From positions 1 to 64,000 of the forward strand of contig NZ_JALJCL010000016.1 of the NCBI RefSeq assembly GCF_023698535.1: 64,000 nucleotides of DNA. The letters run 5' to 3'. The translations under genes and the position numbers were made by a program. Below, one piece after another: positions 8,929 to 16,353 of this stretch. The notes under the pieces are model-generated. The model ran no database searches. It was given only the letters and a program-made list of their open reading frames with translations, and was not told where the DNA came from. The first letter of the stretch is position 1; each line of letters opens with the position of its first letter. The stretch comes from Halorientalis regularis. GTDB lineage: Archaea > Halobacteriota > Halobacteria > Halobacteriales > Haloarculaceae.

Positions 8929-9024
8929 AGCTGTACGTGGGCGGTCGGGCGCCGCACTCTTAAGAGTAGCCCTCCCCGGAACGAATCGGGCGACGGAGGC
9001 TGGATCTCCGGTCGTGTGCCCAAG

Positions 9025-9588
9025 TCACTGACTGAGGCGTTCGCGCAGCTCCTCCATCTGGGTCTGGAGCTGTTCGAACCCTTCGAAGGGCGTGCCGTCG
9101 GTCTCCTGCTGGAGTTTTTCGAGCTGTTCTTCGGTCTGTTCGAGGAAGGAGAGGGTCTGTTCTTCGAGGTCCTCGTGGGCCTGGCGAAGCTGTTCGACCT
9201 GCTGGTCGACCGACTCGACGTAAGACTCGGCGGCCGATTCGGCGTTGTCGAAGCCGGCCTCGGTGACCTCCAGCGCCTGCTCGTTGGCCTGCTGGGTCGC
9301 CTCCTCGGCGGCGTCGAACTGCTGGTCGATTGCCTCCCGGATCTGGTCGAAGTCCGTCTCGTCCTCGGGAACCATCCCCTCGATGGCGTCGAGAGTGCTG
9401 TGGATCGCCTCGCGTGTCATCTCCGAGCCGCGTTCGGACGCCTCGGCACTGCCTTCCACCCCGCTCAACATCGCCTCGTTGAGCCGCTGCTGGAACTCGA
9501 TCCCCTGCTGCATGGCCTTCTGGCTCCGTTCGAGCGCCTGCCGCTGGAGTTCGAAGGCCTGGCTGACCGGATTATCGTCGTTTGCCAT
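9025..9588 (-). CDS. Coiled-coil helical protein, phasin-like
   Basis: 187 residues, almost entirely helical and rich in Gln, Glu and Ala (RQALERSQKAMQQGIEFQQRLNEAML; VEQLRQAHEDLEEQTLSFLEQTEEQLEKLQ). There are no transmembrane helices. The N-terminal part resembles haloarchaeal PhaP-type granule proteins, but no pha genes are seen here, so a phasin role is only a suggestion. I chose the ATG at 9586-9588 over the ORF-start 25 codons upstream because the upstream residues are basic and unlike the rest. It pairs with the similar protein at 9669-10253 on the same strand. Confidence 0.7.
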   Translation of the reverse strand: MANDDNPVSQAFELQRQALERSQKAMQQGIEFQQRLNEAMLSGVEGSAEASERGSEMTREAIHSTLDAIEGMVPEDETDFDQIREAIDQQFDAAEEATQQANEQALEVTEAGFDNAESAAESYVESVDQQVEQLRQAHEDLEEQTLSFLEQTEEQLEKLQQETDGTPFEGFEQLQTQMEELRERLSQ

Positions 9589-9668
9589 GTGCCGAGTGTC
9601 GGTAGCCAGCCGTTTGAAGGCTAGTGATACGAAACTGGCAGTTCGGCCTCGCCTGGCCGCCACCGGAA

Positions 9669-10253
9669 TCAGTCGGCCGGCCCGACCTCGTAGCTGGCCA
9701 GTCGGGCGTGCATCGTCTCCAGGTCCGTCTGGAGCGTCGACAGCTGGCGGCGGAAGTCGGCCACCTGCTCGGCTTTCTCGTCCTCGTCGAGGGACTCGAC
9801 GTACTCGCGCAGTCGCGCCTCGAGTGCCTCGTGTTTGGCCAGCAAGACGTTGAGCCGGCGATTGAGCGCGAGCAACACCGACCGAAGCCCGCGCTCGTAG
9901 CGGTCGAATCCCGCGTCGGCGGCGTCGACGAGTCTCTCGCCGGCGGCTTCATTCGCACTCACGAGGGCATCGAGCGGTCGCTCGGCCAGTCGCCGGAGCG
10001 GGCCCGACTGGTCGGCGGCCGGTTCGCCGCGGAGCGCGTCGTCGAGCCAGTCGGCCCCGTCACGAACGGCGTCGGCACAGAACTCGACGACCGCCTCGCG
10101 TGTGGCCACCTCCGCCTGCAGGCCGGCCAGCACCGCGTCGTCGACCTGGCGCTGGAAGACGAGTCCGTTCCACACAGCCATGCGGCCCTCGCGGACGGCC
10201 GTCCGCTGGAGACCGAACGTCCGACCGAGCGCGTCGGACTCGTGGTGTGTCAT
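9669..10253 (-). CDS. Coiled-coil helical protein, paralogue-like
   Basis: 194 residues, helical, without membrane segments. The N-terminus (LGRTFGLQRTAVREGRMAVWNGLVFQRQVDDAVLAGL) matches the layout of the protein encoded just downstream (AFELQRQALERSQKAMQQGIEFQQRLNEAML), so the two look like diverged paralogues. It ends in a long coiled coil (LREYVESLDEDEKAEQVADFRRQLSTLQTDLETMHARL). The function is unknown; a surface-coating (phasin-like) or scaffolding role would fit the architecture. The start is the only ATG that keeps the similarity. Confidence 0.65.
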   Translation of the reverse strand: MTHHESDALGRTFGLQRTAVREGRMAVWNGLVFQRQVDDAVLAGLQAEVATREAVVEFCADAVRDGADWLDDALRGEPAADQSGPLRRLAERPLDALVSANEAAGERLVDAADAGFDRYERGLRSVLLALNRRLNVLLAKHEALEARLREYVESLDEDEKAEQVADFRRQLSTLQTDLETMHARLASYEVGPAD

Positions 10254-10344
10254 ATCACACCACAGTGTTTGGGGACGAATTAACTCTGGTGTCTAGCACA
10301 CCGGGCGATATCGAGGGTCGAAACGGGATTTCGGCCCCGGTCGG

Positions 10345-11466
10345 TCACTCGTAGAGGGGGCCTTCGTGGCTGGACCCTTTCGCGTCGGGGTCGTAGATCC
10401 GGTCGTTCCCGCTCCCGTTCACGTCGACTTCGGCGAGCAGGCCCTTCCGGGCGACCCGGGAGAGGGCGTGGTCGACGAGTTTGATCCGTTCGGGGACCGG
10501 CGTCTCCATCTCGCCGATCATACAGCTCCCTGGCGGGACCTTCATCGTCTGGATGTTCCTGTCCGCGTAGCCGGCGAAGTCGCCGTCTTCGGGGAGGCCG
10601 CCGTCGCGGTAGGCCTGACTCCAGACGTTGCCGATGGGGTGGAAGTTACTGGAGAGGTTCGGGCCGCCGTCGACCAGGAACACCCGCACGCGGTCGCCCT
10701 GATCGACCCCGACAGGGCCGTACCGTGCGGCCGCCCAGGCGTACTTCTCGCCGTTGAGGACCACGTAGGTGGGATTCTCGTCGGCCATCGACTCGAAGTC
10801 GAACCCGTGGTGGCCCTCCTCGCCGGTGTCCTTGTCCGTGTACAGTTCGTGCTGGCCGAGGTACAGTTCCGTGTCGACTTCGGGGAGCCCCTGCTTTGGC
10901 TCGACCAGGATCATCCCGAACATCCCGGCACTGATGTGGTAGTCCAGGTTCGGGACGGCGCAGTGGTAGATGAACGCGCCGGGGTAGCGAGCCTGGAACC
11001 GCATCGAGTTCTCGCTGCCGGGGTTGGCCGTCGTCGCCACCGCGCCGCCGCCGGTCCCGTAGACGGCGTGGAGGTCGACGTTGTGGGCCATCGCGTTGTC
11101 CGGCAGGTTGTCGAGGGTGAGTTCGACGGTGTCGCCCCGCCGGACCCGGATCATCGGGCCGGGGATCTGCCCGTCGAAGGTCATGTAGTCGAACGTGACG
11201 CCGGGTTCGATCTCGGCGGTCACCTCCTCGACTTCCAGCGTCACCTCGTGAGTCTTCGGGGACGACCAGTCGACGGGATCGGGGAGGTCGGTCGGGTCCG
11301 CGGCCACCTGGTCCGCGTCGGTCTCGGCCGGCCCGTCGGACTGGGTGGAGTTAGTCGTCGTCTCGGTCACCGATGGGGCCTCGTTCCCGGAACAGCCGGC
11401 GATGGTCGCCGCCGCACCGCTGATCCCGAAGGCCTGCAGCCACGTCCGCCGCGTAGAGTCGAACAT
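10345..11466 (-). CDS. nirK: Copper-containing nitrite reductase NirK
   Basis: 373 residues; reduces nitrite to nitric oxide outside the membrane. The N-terminus has a Tat-type signal (STRRTWLQAFG) running into a lipobox-like AGC, with Cys25 as probable lipid anchor, then a Thr/Ser-rich linker. Two cupredoxin domains follow. Type-1 copper ligands are readable as His128, Cys169, His177 and Met182; type-2 ligands as His133, His168 and, in domain two, His276. The catalytic Asp is Asp131 in HNVDLHA. The linker GMILVEPKQGLPEVD places it in the AniA-like class. A CGAA-N4-TTCG site lies 110 nt upstream, farther than in other genes of the regulon. Confidence 0.95.
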   Translation of the reverse strand: MFDSTRRTWLQAFGISGAAATIAGCSGNEAPSVTETTTNSTQSDGPAETDADQVAADPTDLPDPVDWSSPKTHEVTLEVEEVTAEIEPGVTFDYMTFDGQIPGPMIRVRRGDTVELTLDNLPDNAMAHNVDLHAVYGTGGGAVATTANPGSENSMRFQARYPGAFIYHCAVPNLDYHISAGMFGMILVEPKQGLPEVDTELYLGQHELYTDKDTGEEGHHGFDFESMADENPTYVVLNGEKYAWAAARYGPVGVDQGDRVRVFLVDGGPNLSSNFHPIGNVWSQAYRDGGLPEDGDFAGYADRNIQTMKVPPGSCMIGEMETPVPERIKLVDHALSRVARKGLLAEVDVNGSGNDRIYDPDAKGSSHEGPLYE

Positions 11467-11536
11467 TGTAAGTCACCGTACAGGTGATACTATCTGTCGG
11501 ACGGGGATAAAGCGCGAAGTGCGTTCCTGCGGCGTG

Positions 11537-11549
11537 AGAAGCCTTCTCA
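11537..11549. promoter_or_regulatory. Palindrome GAGAAGCCTTCTC in nirK leader
   Basis: An inverted repeat GAGAAG/CTTCTC around 11537-11549, with a further GTGAGAA copy about 17 bp on. It lies between the CGAA-N4-TTCG site and the nirK start and could bind a second regulator. Position by hand count, within one or two bases. Confidence 0.35.
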
Positions 11550-11576
11550 GCCGGTGAGAACGGACTCGCGAAAACG

Positions 11577-11588
11577 CGAATCGGTTCG
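11577..11588. promoter_or_regulatory. CGAA-N4-TTCG operator upstream of nirK
   Basis: CGAATCGGTTCG. It lies 110 nt from the nirK start codon and is followed on the plus strand by an AT-rich TTTATATTG, which could serve as core promoter element. It is also 39 bp beyond the end of the MoaD-like gene. Confidence 0.7.
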
Positions 11589-11627
11589 GATCGTTTATAT
11601 TGTTGCCGGGTCGATGGCGGCTACCCA

Positions 11628-12032
11628 TCAGAGACAGAACATGAACGGGTAGACGAGCGCAACCCGGTCGCCGTCGTCGAGACGGGTGTCGAGTCCGTCC
11701 AGTGACTCGTTGAATCGGCCGTTGACGAGCACTCGTGCGTACGCGCGAGTCTGTTCGCCTTCGGGATTCGCGTTCCACGTCCCGGGCACGTCCTCGTCCA
11801 CGGGTGCCCAGCCACGGGTGGTCGCCTCCGCTTCCGTCTCGGCGATGAGCATGTCGGCCACGTCGTACTCCTCGAAGAAGGCGTCGAGGAACGTCCGGAG
11901 CGTCGTTCCGGTAAAGGTAAACTCCAGTCGCGGCTGGCCCACGGCCGACCGGACGTGTCCGGTGCAGTTCACCGTCACTGTCGTCAGTCGCTCGTCGCTT
12001 CCGGTCTCGGACCCGACGGCTGTCCCTGGCAT
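11628..12032 (-). CDS. MoaD/ThiS-like beta-grasp protein lacking the GG tail
   Basis: 134 residues. The pattern VTVNCTGHVRSAVGQ ... LEFTFTGTTLRTFLDAFFEEYDV ... YARVLVNGRF ... DGDRVALVYPF is that of MoaD-type sulfur carriers or archaeal modifiers. Active carriers end in Gly-Gly; this one ends PFMFCL with a penultimate Cys, so it should not be adenylated in the usual way. An insertion of about 30 residues interrupts the fold before the last strands. It lies downstream of its own CGAA-N4-TTCG site (38 nt from the ATG at 12030-12032), which places it in the denitrification regulon. It may be a structural or metal-handling derivative. Confidence 0.7.
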   Translation of the reverse strand: MPGTAVGSETGSDERLTTVTVNCTGHVRSAVGQPRLEFTFTGTTLRTFLDAFFEEYDVADMLIAETEAEATTRGWAPVDEDVPGTWNANPEGEQTRAYARVLVNGRFNESLDGLDTRLDDGDRVALVYPFMFCL

Positions 12033-12070
12033 GGACACCAGTATCCACGCGCCACCCCAAAACCCAGTGC

Positions 12071-12082
12071 CGAACACGTTCG
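12071..12082. promoter_or_regulatory. CGAA-N4-TTCG operator, MoaD-like gene side
   Basis: CGAACACGTTCG, 38 nt from the start codon of the minus-strand MoaD-like gene. First of two sites in this divergent promoter region. Confidence 0.8.
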
Positions 12083-12110
12083 CGCCTGCCACCGGGAGCG
12101 TTCGAGGGAC

Positions 12111-12122
12111 CGAACATGTTCG
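12111..12122. promoter_or_regulatory. CGAA-N4-TTCG operator, CGCGG gene side
   Basis: CGAACATGTTCG, a perfect palindrome, 41 nt from the start codon of the plus-strand CGCGG-motif gene at 12164. The two sites are 40 bp apart centre to centre. Confidence 0.8.
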
Positions 12123-12163
12123 CCAGAGGTGGTTCGGCGGCGCGGGTCCAACGTCGAGACGGG

Positions 12164-12469
12164 ATGACTGTCTCACACGATTCGGTCGAGCCGGTGACGG
12201 AGTCGACCCACGACAACTCCTGGTCGGCGAATCTGGAGAAGCCCCACCACGCCGAGGAGCGGGAGCTGGTGGTCGCGCAGGCCCGCGACGCCGTCGACCA
12301 CACGGTGGCGGGCAACCACGTCAACCTCGTGACCCACGGCGACCACGGCCACCCCGAGGGGTACCTGTACGAGGCACTCGACGCGACCTACGGCGAGGCC
12401 GTGGAGTACGAGTACGTCGAACAGTGTGGCTGTGGCGGCCACGTGACCCGCGTCCACGTCCGCGAGTAG
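12164..12469 (+). CDS. CGCGG-motif protein, candidate radical-SAM-modified peptide
   Basis: 101 residues, acidic and His-rich in the middle (HVNLVTHGDHGHPEG), with a C-terminal element QCGCGGHV (Cys88, Cys90, His93) followed by a short VTRVHVRE tail. I recall a haloarchaeal family defined by this CGCGG motif and described as a putative radical-SAM-modified RiPP protein; this is memory, not a search. It fits the context: a radical SAM/SPASM gene starts 64 nt downstream on the same strand. The ATG at 12164 lies 41 nt from a CGAA-N4-TTCG site, so expression should follow the denitrification regulon. The modification and role are unknown. Confidence 0.75.
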   Translation: MTVSHDSVEPVTESTHDNSWSANLEKPHHAEERELVVAQARDAVDHTVAGNHVNLVTHGDHGHPEGYLYEALDATYGEAVEYEYVEQCGCGGHVTRVHVRE

Positions 12470-12533
12470 TGACCGTTCCCGGGCGGTGGGAATCCTGCCC
12501 GCAGTTACGACGATCCGACGACCACCCAAATCT

Positions 12534-13625
12534 ATGAACCGAGATCTCGACACGAGCCGGCGGCCCCTGGTGTTGATCTGGGAAGTCACGCAGGCCTGTG
12601 AACTCGCCTGCGAACACTGCCGGGCCGACGCACAGTCGATGCGTCACCCCGACGAACTCACGACCGACGAGGGGAAAGCCCTGCTCGATTCGGCCCGCGA
12701 GTTCGCCGAGAACCAGCTCGTCGTCCTCTCCGGGGGTGACCCGTGCAAACGATCCGACCTCACCGAACTGGTCCGCTACGGGTCAGAGCAGGGGCTGAGT
12801 GTGTCCCTGACGCCCAGCGGCACCGACGAATTGACCGCCGACGTGCTGGAGGACCTGTCCGAGGCCGGCCTCCGCCGAATCGCGCTCAGCCTCGACGGCG
12901 GCGACGCCGAGAGTCACGACGCTTTCCGCGGGGAGACCGGGAGCTTCGCGGCGACGGTGGACGCGGCCGAGGCCGCCCGCGATGCGGGGCTCCCGCTCCA
13001 GATCAACACGACGGTCTGTGCCGAGACGGTCGAGCAGTTGCCGACGATCCGCGACCGCGTTCGCGAACTGGGTGCGGTGCTGTGGAGCGTGTTCTTTCTC
13101 GTCCCCGTCGGCCGCGGCCAGTTGCTCGACTCCATCGACCCCGAACGCGCCGACCGCGTGATGGACTGGCTGGCCGAGACCGCCGACGAGGAACCGTTCG
13201 GTATCAAGACGACCGAAGCACCCCACTACCGGCGCGTCAAACTCCAGCGTCGGGCCGCGGACGGGGACGCGGACGACGGGAGCGCCGACGCCGGACGCCA
13301 GCGACGGGGCGGCATCGTCGCGGGCGACGGCTTCGCGTTCGTGAGCCACACCGGCGACGTGTACCCCTCGGGATTTCTGCCCGAGTCGGCTGGCAACGTC
13401 CGCGAGGACGACCTCGTGGACTGCTACCGGAATTCGGACCTGTTCACCGCGCTCCGGGACCGTGATCGGCTCTCGGGGAAGTGCGGAGCCTGTGAGTTTC
13501 GGCACGTCTGTGGCGGGAGTCGGTCCCGGGCGTACGCGACCACGGGCGATCCGCTGGCGAGCGATCCGCTCTGCCCCCACGTCCCCGATGGGTACGATGC
13601 AGGTGAGGGTGCAGCGGGCGACTAG
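12534..13625 (+). CDS. Radical SAM / SPASM domain enzyme
   Basis: 363 residues. The SAM-binding [4Fe-4S] motif is Cys22-x3-Cys26-x2-Cys29 (ACELACEHC), followed by GGDP and a barrel. The C-terminal SPASM region carries the auxiliary-cluster cysteines (GKCGACEFRHVCGG, then a late DPLCPH). Architecture is that of enzymes modifying peptides (PqqE, anSME type) or finishing haem (AhbC/AhbD, NirJ type). The peptide-like CGCGG protein 64 nt upstream argues for peptide modification; the denitrification context leaves a haem role open. An Asp/Arg-rich insertion sits at about 240-260. The start at 12534 (MNRDLDTSRR) precedes the conserved RPLVLIWEVTQAC segment. Confidence 0.88.
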   Translation: MNRDLDTSRRPLVLIWEVTQACELACEHCRADAQSMRHPDELTTDEGKALLDSAREFAENQLVVLSGGDPCKRSDLTELVRYGSEQGLSVSLTPSGTDELTADVLEDLSEAGLRRIALSLDGGDAESHDAFRGETGSFAATVDAAEAARDAGLPLQINTTVCAETVEQLPTIRDRVRELGAVLWSVFFLVPVGRGQLLDSIDPERADRVMDWLAETADEEPFGIKTTEAPHYRRVKLQRRAADGDADDGSADAGRQRRGGIVAGDGFAFVSHTGDVYPSGFLPESAGNVREDDLVDCYRNSDLFTALRDRDRLSGKCGACEFRHVCGGSRSRAYATTGDPLASDPLCPHVPDGYDAGEGAAGD

Positions 13626-13655
13626 CCGGTCCGCCAGGCTGGAAGCGACGGGCGA

Positions 13656-14321
13656 TTAGAGCGACTCGCGGGCGACCGGTCCGAGGACCTTCCGCTGGGC
13701 CGCGGCGAGGTGTTCGGCGAGTGTCGACGGCGAGATGCCGAGTTCCCCGGCCACTTCCTCGGCGTTGGCCCCTTTCGGGTAGTCGAAGTAGCCCATCTCG
13801 TAGGCGGTCGCCAGGACCTCGCGCTGGCGCTCGGTCAGCCGCCCGGTGTCGACGGAGACGAAGCCGTTGCCGACGAGTTCGCCGGACTGGCTGAGATTGC
13901 GGACGGCCACGTCGTCGAACCGCTCGCGGGCGGCGGCGACGATCTCGCGCACCCGGTCGGGATCCGGTGCGTAGAACACCAGATACAGCGTCCCGTCGAC
14001 GGCGTGCACGTCGCTGACCGGACAGCCGTAGCTCTCGACCAGATCCACCAGACAGGTCTCGGCCTCGCACTGACAGCGGTAGCGGACGCCCTCGTCGGTC
14101 CGGAACACCGGGTCGCCGTCGACGCCGTCGGCCGCGGTGTCGCTCTGGACCGTGAACTCCGTGCTGGTACTCGTCTGTGACCCGCAACTGGTCCGGGCAA
14201 CCGAGTCGACCCGGGCCCCGGAATCGCTCGACGCTTCCGCGAGCGGACACTCACGCGGCCGCGTGATGGCGAGGGTCACCCTGACGCCGGCCTGGATGGG
14301 GTTGGGTTCGGTCGTGCTCAT
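13656..14321 (-). CDS. NarO-like HTH regulator (paralogue with altered Cys set)
   Basis: 221 residues. The C-terminal third is the Bat-type HTH (LTERQREVLATAYEMGYFDYPKGANAEEVAGELGISPSTLAEHLAAAQ) and is nearly identical in layout to NarO at 18681-19301. The N-terminal sensor part has Cys25, Cys46, Cys83, Cys85, Cys90 and Cys100. It thus keeps a final YGCPVSDV but has CxCx4Cx9C where NarO has CxCx7C. An iron-sulfur or thiol redox sensor is the natural inference. It faces the radical SAM gene end to end (30 bp) and has no CGAA-N4-TTCG copy directly upstream, so it may be read with the regulator at 14390-15046. Confidence 0.8.
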   Translation of the reverse strand: MSTTEPNPIQAGVRVTLAITRPRECPLAEASSDSGARVDSVARTSCGSQTSTSTEFTVQSDTAADGVDGDPVFRTDEGVRYRCQCEAETCLVDLVESYGCPVSDVHAVDGTLYLVFYAPDPDRVREIVAAARERFDDVAVRNLSQSGELVGNGFVSVDTGRLTERQREVLATAYEMGYFDYPKGANAEEVAGELGISPSTLAEHLAAAQRKVLGPVARESL

Positions 14322-14389
14322 ATCTGTACGTTTACACCCTCACGTCAAAACCGGCGGGCGACGTTCTCAGACTGTAGGAACGTCGACCG

Positions 14390-15046
14390 TCACTGGGCCT
14401 CGGCGATCAACCCCTCGTCGAGTTCCGCGACGAACTCCTTGACGATGGTCCCCTCGGCGCGGTGTAACGTCTCGCTGACGGTCGATTTCGCCATCCCGAG
14501 GTGGTCGGCCAGCTCCGTCAGCGACGACTCACGCGGCGTGTCGTAGTACCCCTGCTGGACGGCCGCCACCACGAGGTCACGCTGGCGGTCGGTCAGCAAC
14601 TGGTCCGTCGAGTCGACGGTCCGCCGGACGAACTCCACGTCGAAGCTCATGCCGAACTGTTCGAGCTGGGAGCCGAACGTCGACAGTCGGTCCTGAGAGG
14701 CGGTCACCTCCACGGTCGCGCGGCCGTCGCGGATCTCGACCGGCGGCTCCAGCGGGATGCCCGACTCCTTGACCGAGAACAACAAGAGCGGTTCGGTCGT
14801 CTCGAACTGGATCAGCGTCCGGCCGTCGGACTCGCCGAGCAGATCCAGCGACACGATGGTCTCACGCTCCTGGATGCGCCGGATTACCTCCGGGAGGTTC
14901 GGGCCGCTGAGTTCGACCAGCCCGACACCGGTCTCCCCGGTCGGGAGCGCCGCCAGCACCCGAAACTCCACGTCCGGGTAGTCCGTCGAGAGGTCGCCGA
15001 TCCAGGCCGCCTGCGGCAGTCGGACGCTCAGTTTGGCTCGTGGCAT
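14390..15046 (-). CDS. Bat/HTH-10 family transcriptional regulator
   Basis: 218 residues. The N-terminal two thirds form an alpha/beta sensor domain without conserved Cys (MPRAKLSVRLPQAAWIGDLST...); the C-terminus is an HTH of the bacterio-opsin-activator type (LLTDRQRDLVVAAVQQGYYDTPRESSLTELADHLGMAKSTVSETLHRAEG). Proteins of this kind accompany haloarchaeal DMSO and nitrate respiration genes. The start at 15044-15046 places a CGAA-N4-TTCG site 43 nt upstream; a second copy serves the divergent DUF2249 gene. The regulator is therefore itself probably under NarO control. Confidence 0.8.
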   Translation of the reverse strand: MPRAKLSVRLPQAAWIGDLSTDYPDVEFRVLAALPTGETGVGLVELSGPNLPEVIRRIQERETIVSLDLLGESDGRTLIQFETTEPLLLFSVKESGIPLEPPVEIRDGRATVEVTASQDRLSTFGSQLEQFGMSFDVEFVRRTVDSTDQLLTDRQRDLVVAAVQQGYYDTPRESSLTELADHLGMAKSTVSETLHRAEGTIVKEFVAELDEGLIAEAQ

Positions 15047-15089
15047 GGGATACCCGATACTTGCCGGCACGCCTCCCAGTACGTGTCTC

Positions 15090-15101
15090 CGAACATGTTC
15101 G
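15090..15101. promoter_or_regulatory. CGAA-N4-TTCG operator, HTH-10 gene side
   Basis: CGAACATGTTCG, perfect palindrome, 43 nt from the start codon of the minus-strand regulator. Confidence 0.8.
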
Positions 15102-15111
15102 GGGTATGGTC

Positions 15112-15123
15112 CGAACCAGTTCG
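15112..15123. promoter_or_regulatory. CGAA-N4-TTCG operator, DUF2249 gene side
   Basis: CGAACCAGTTCG, 38 nt from the start codon at 15162. Centre-to-centre distance to the neighbouring site is 22 bp, about two helical turns. Confidence 0.8.
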
Positions 15124-15161
15124 GCATAACGGTTGGGGGTAGCCTCGACGAACGTTCGAGT

Positions 15162-15440
15162 ATGGGAGTCGAGACCACAGACATCGCCCGCAGAGCCGTC
15201 GAGGAGACGGGTGCACCGCGCTCGGCACCGCGGGAGCGACTGGACGCGCGGGACCTCGGGCCGCCCAAACCGCTGAAGCAGACGCTGGAGCGGCTCACGG
15301 AACTCGACGACGGGACGGTCCTGGTCCAGCTCAACGACCGCGCGCCACAGCATCTCTACCCCAAACTCGACGACCGGGGCTACGCGTACGGCACCGTCGA
15401 ACTGGACGCGGCCGTCGTGACCGTCGTCTGGACGCCGTGA
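15162..15440 (+). CDS. DUF2249 domain protein
   Basis: 92 residues. The segment ERLDARDLGPPKPLKQTLERLTELDDGTVLVQLNDRAPQHLYPKLDDRGYAY has the DUF2249 pattern: LDxR start, a helix, 'L..G..L...ND..P..L', then strands. A TusA/SirA-like fold has been suggested for the family; no activity is established. Its stop codon overlaps the GTG start of the next gene, so the two are translationally coupled. The ATG at 15162 lies 38 nt from a CGAA-N4-TTCG site. Confidence 0.8.
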   Translation: MGVETTDIARRAVEETGAPRSAPRERLDARDLGPPKPLKQTLERLTELDDGTVLVQLNDRAPQHLYPKLDDRGYAYGTVELDAAVVTVVWTP

Positions 15441-15778
15441 CCGGGACTGCAGAGGCCGATACGGTCGGCGAGCATCCCGGCGACGAGTCCACGGATATCG
15501 CGCGGGCCATCGAGCGTATCGACGACCGCGCGGCCACGGTCCGGGAGCGACAGGTCGAGCGCGCGCTGGCCGAACTGGAGACGGTGGGCGACCCTGACCC
15601 GGAGACACGCGCCGCGGTCCGGCGGCTGGCCGACCGGCTCACCGGGCGGCTGGTCGCGACGCCGAAAGCGGCGCTTCGACAGGGTGTGGATGGGAGCAGT
15701 AGCGAGAACGAGACGGCGGCGGGCCCGGACCCCGACGCCGAGGCTGTCCGGGTCGCGCTGGACCTGTTCGGCGACTAA
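15437..15778 (+). CDS. Stand-alone GluTR dimerisation-like domain
   Basis: 113 residues starting at a GTG that overlaps the previous stop codon. The helical stretch ATVRERQVERALAELETVGDP ... AAVRRLADRLTGRLVATPKAALRQG looks like the C-terminal dimerisation domain of glutamyl-tRNA reductase (HemA), where a long helix is followed by a bundle ending in 'P...LR'. The catalytic and NADP domains are absent. It ends in an acidic tail. If the resemblance is real, it could bind HemA and tune tetrapyrrole synthesis during denitrification. The gene ends convergently with the cupin gene, sharing four bases. Confidence 0.6.
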   Translation: MTGTAEADTVGEHPGDESTDIARAIERIDDRAATVRERQVERALAELETVGDPDPETRAAVRRLADRLTGRLVATPKAALRQGVDGSSSENETAAGPDPDAEAVRVALDLFGD

Positions 15779-16074
15779 TCCTCGACCCGTCGGGAGAGTA
15801 CCAGCAGTGCCTCGCTGTCCTCGACGGCCTTCGGGGACACCTCGCGGCGGCCGTCGAACCGGATCACGTCGTCCGGTTCGAGATCGTGGGTCTCGTCGTC
15901 GAGGTCGAGCGCGATCTCCCCCGAGAGCAGGTGCAGGACGACCGTCCGCTCGGGGTGGCGGTGCGGGTCGACCCGCTCGCCGGCCGCCAGCTCGAGCCGG
16001 ATCACCAGCGGGTCGTCGAACAGTTTCGCGTGGGGTGACCCGGTCAGTTCGTCGAGTGCGACGGTTTCGGCCAT
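15775..16074 (-). CDS. Cupin-domain protein
   Basis: 99 residues, one small beta-barrel. The cupin motifs read GERVDPHRHPERTVVLHLLSGE and, later, LEPDDVIRFDGRREVSP. His residues of the first motif could bind a metal, but the second motif lacks the usual His. The ATG overlaps the stop codon of the upstream DUF2249 gene (ATGA at 16071-16074), so the pair forms one operon read from the site at 16341. No substrate can be inferred. Confidence 0.8.
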   Translation of the reverse strand: MAETVALDELTGSPHAKLFDDPLVIRLELAAGERVDPHRHPERTVVLHLLSGEIALDLDDETHDLEPDDVIRFDGRREVSPKAVEDSEALLVLSRRVED

Positions 16075-16301
16075 CACTGCTTGGGGAACTCCGCGACGAA
16101 TTTCTCGGTGTCCTCGCGGCGCACCTCGTAGTTGTCCGCGTCGAAAGCGTCGACCTCGGCCTCCATCTCGTAGTACAGCGGCTTGGGGTCGTGGTCGTTG
16201 ATCAGCCGCAGGGTCTCTCCGGAGGCCATCTCCGCGAAGGTGTCCATGATCTTCGGGTGGCGCTCCTTGGGCGGAATCTCGCGCACGTCGATTTCTGGCA
16301 T
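16074..16301 (-). CDS. DUF2249 domain protein
   Basis: 75 residues, a single DUF2249 domain: IDVREIPPKERHPKIMDTFAEMASGETLRLINDHDPKPLYYEMEAE. This is the canonical form of the family, with the conserved NDHDPKPLYY segment that also ends the Mrp fusion at 29645-30934. It starts 39 nt from a CGAA-N4-TTCG site and is followed by the overlapping cupin gene. Confidence 0.88.
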   Translation of the reverse strand: MPEIDVREIPPKERHPKIMDTFAEMASGETLRLINDHDPKPLYYEMEAEVDAFDADNYEVRREDTEKFVAEFPKQ

Positions 16302-16340
16302 ACACCGACAGTTCCCACCGGGTCGCCCTCCGGGTTGTCC

Positions 16341-16352
16341 CGAACGTGTTCG
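16341..16352. promoter_or_regulatory. CGAA-N4-TTCG operator of the DUF2249-cupin operon
   Basis: CGAACGTGTTCG, 39 nt from the start codon at 16299-16301 (minus strand). It sits 1 bp before the stop codon of the other cupin gene. Confidence 0.8.
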
Positions 16353-16353
16353 G

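Noticed and set aside
10366..11487. 373-codon open frame antisense to nirK
   Set aside because: Mirror of nirK in the complementary codon phase; no family features.
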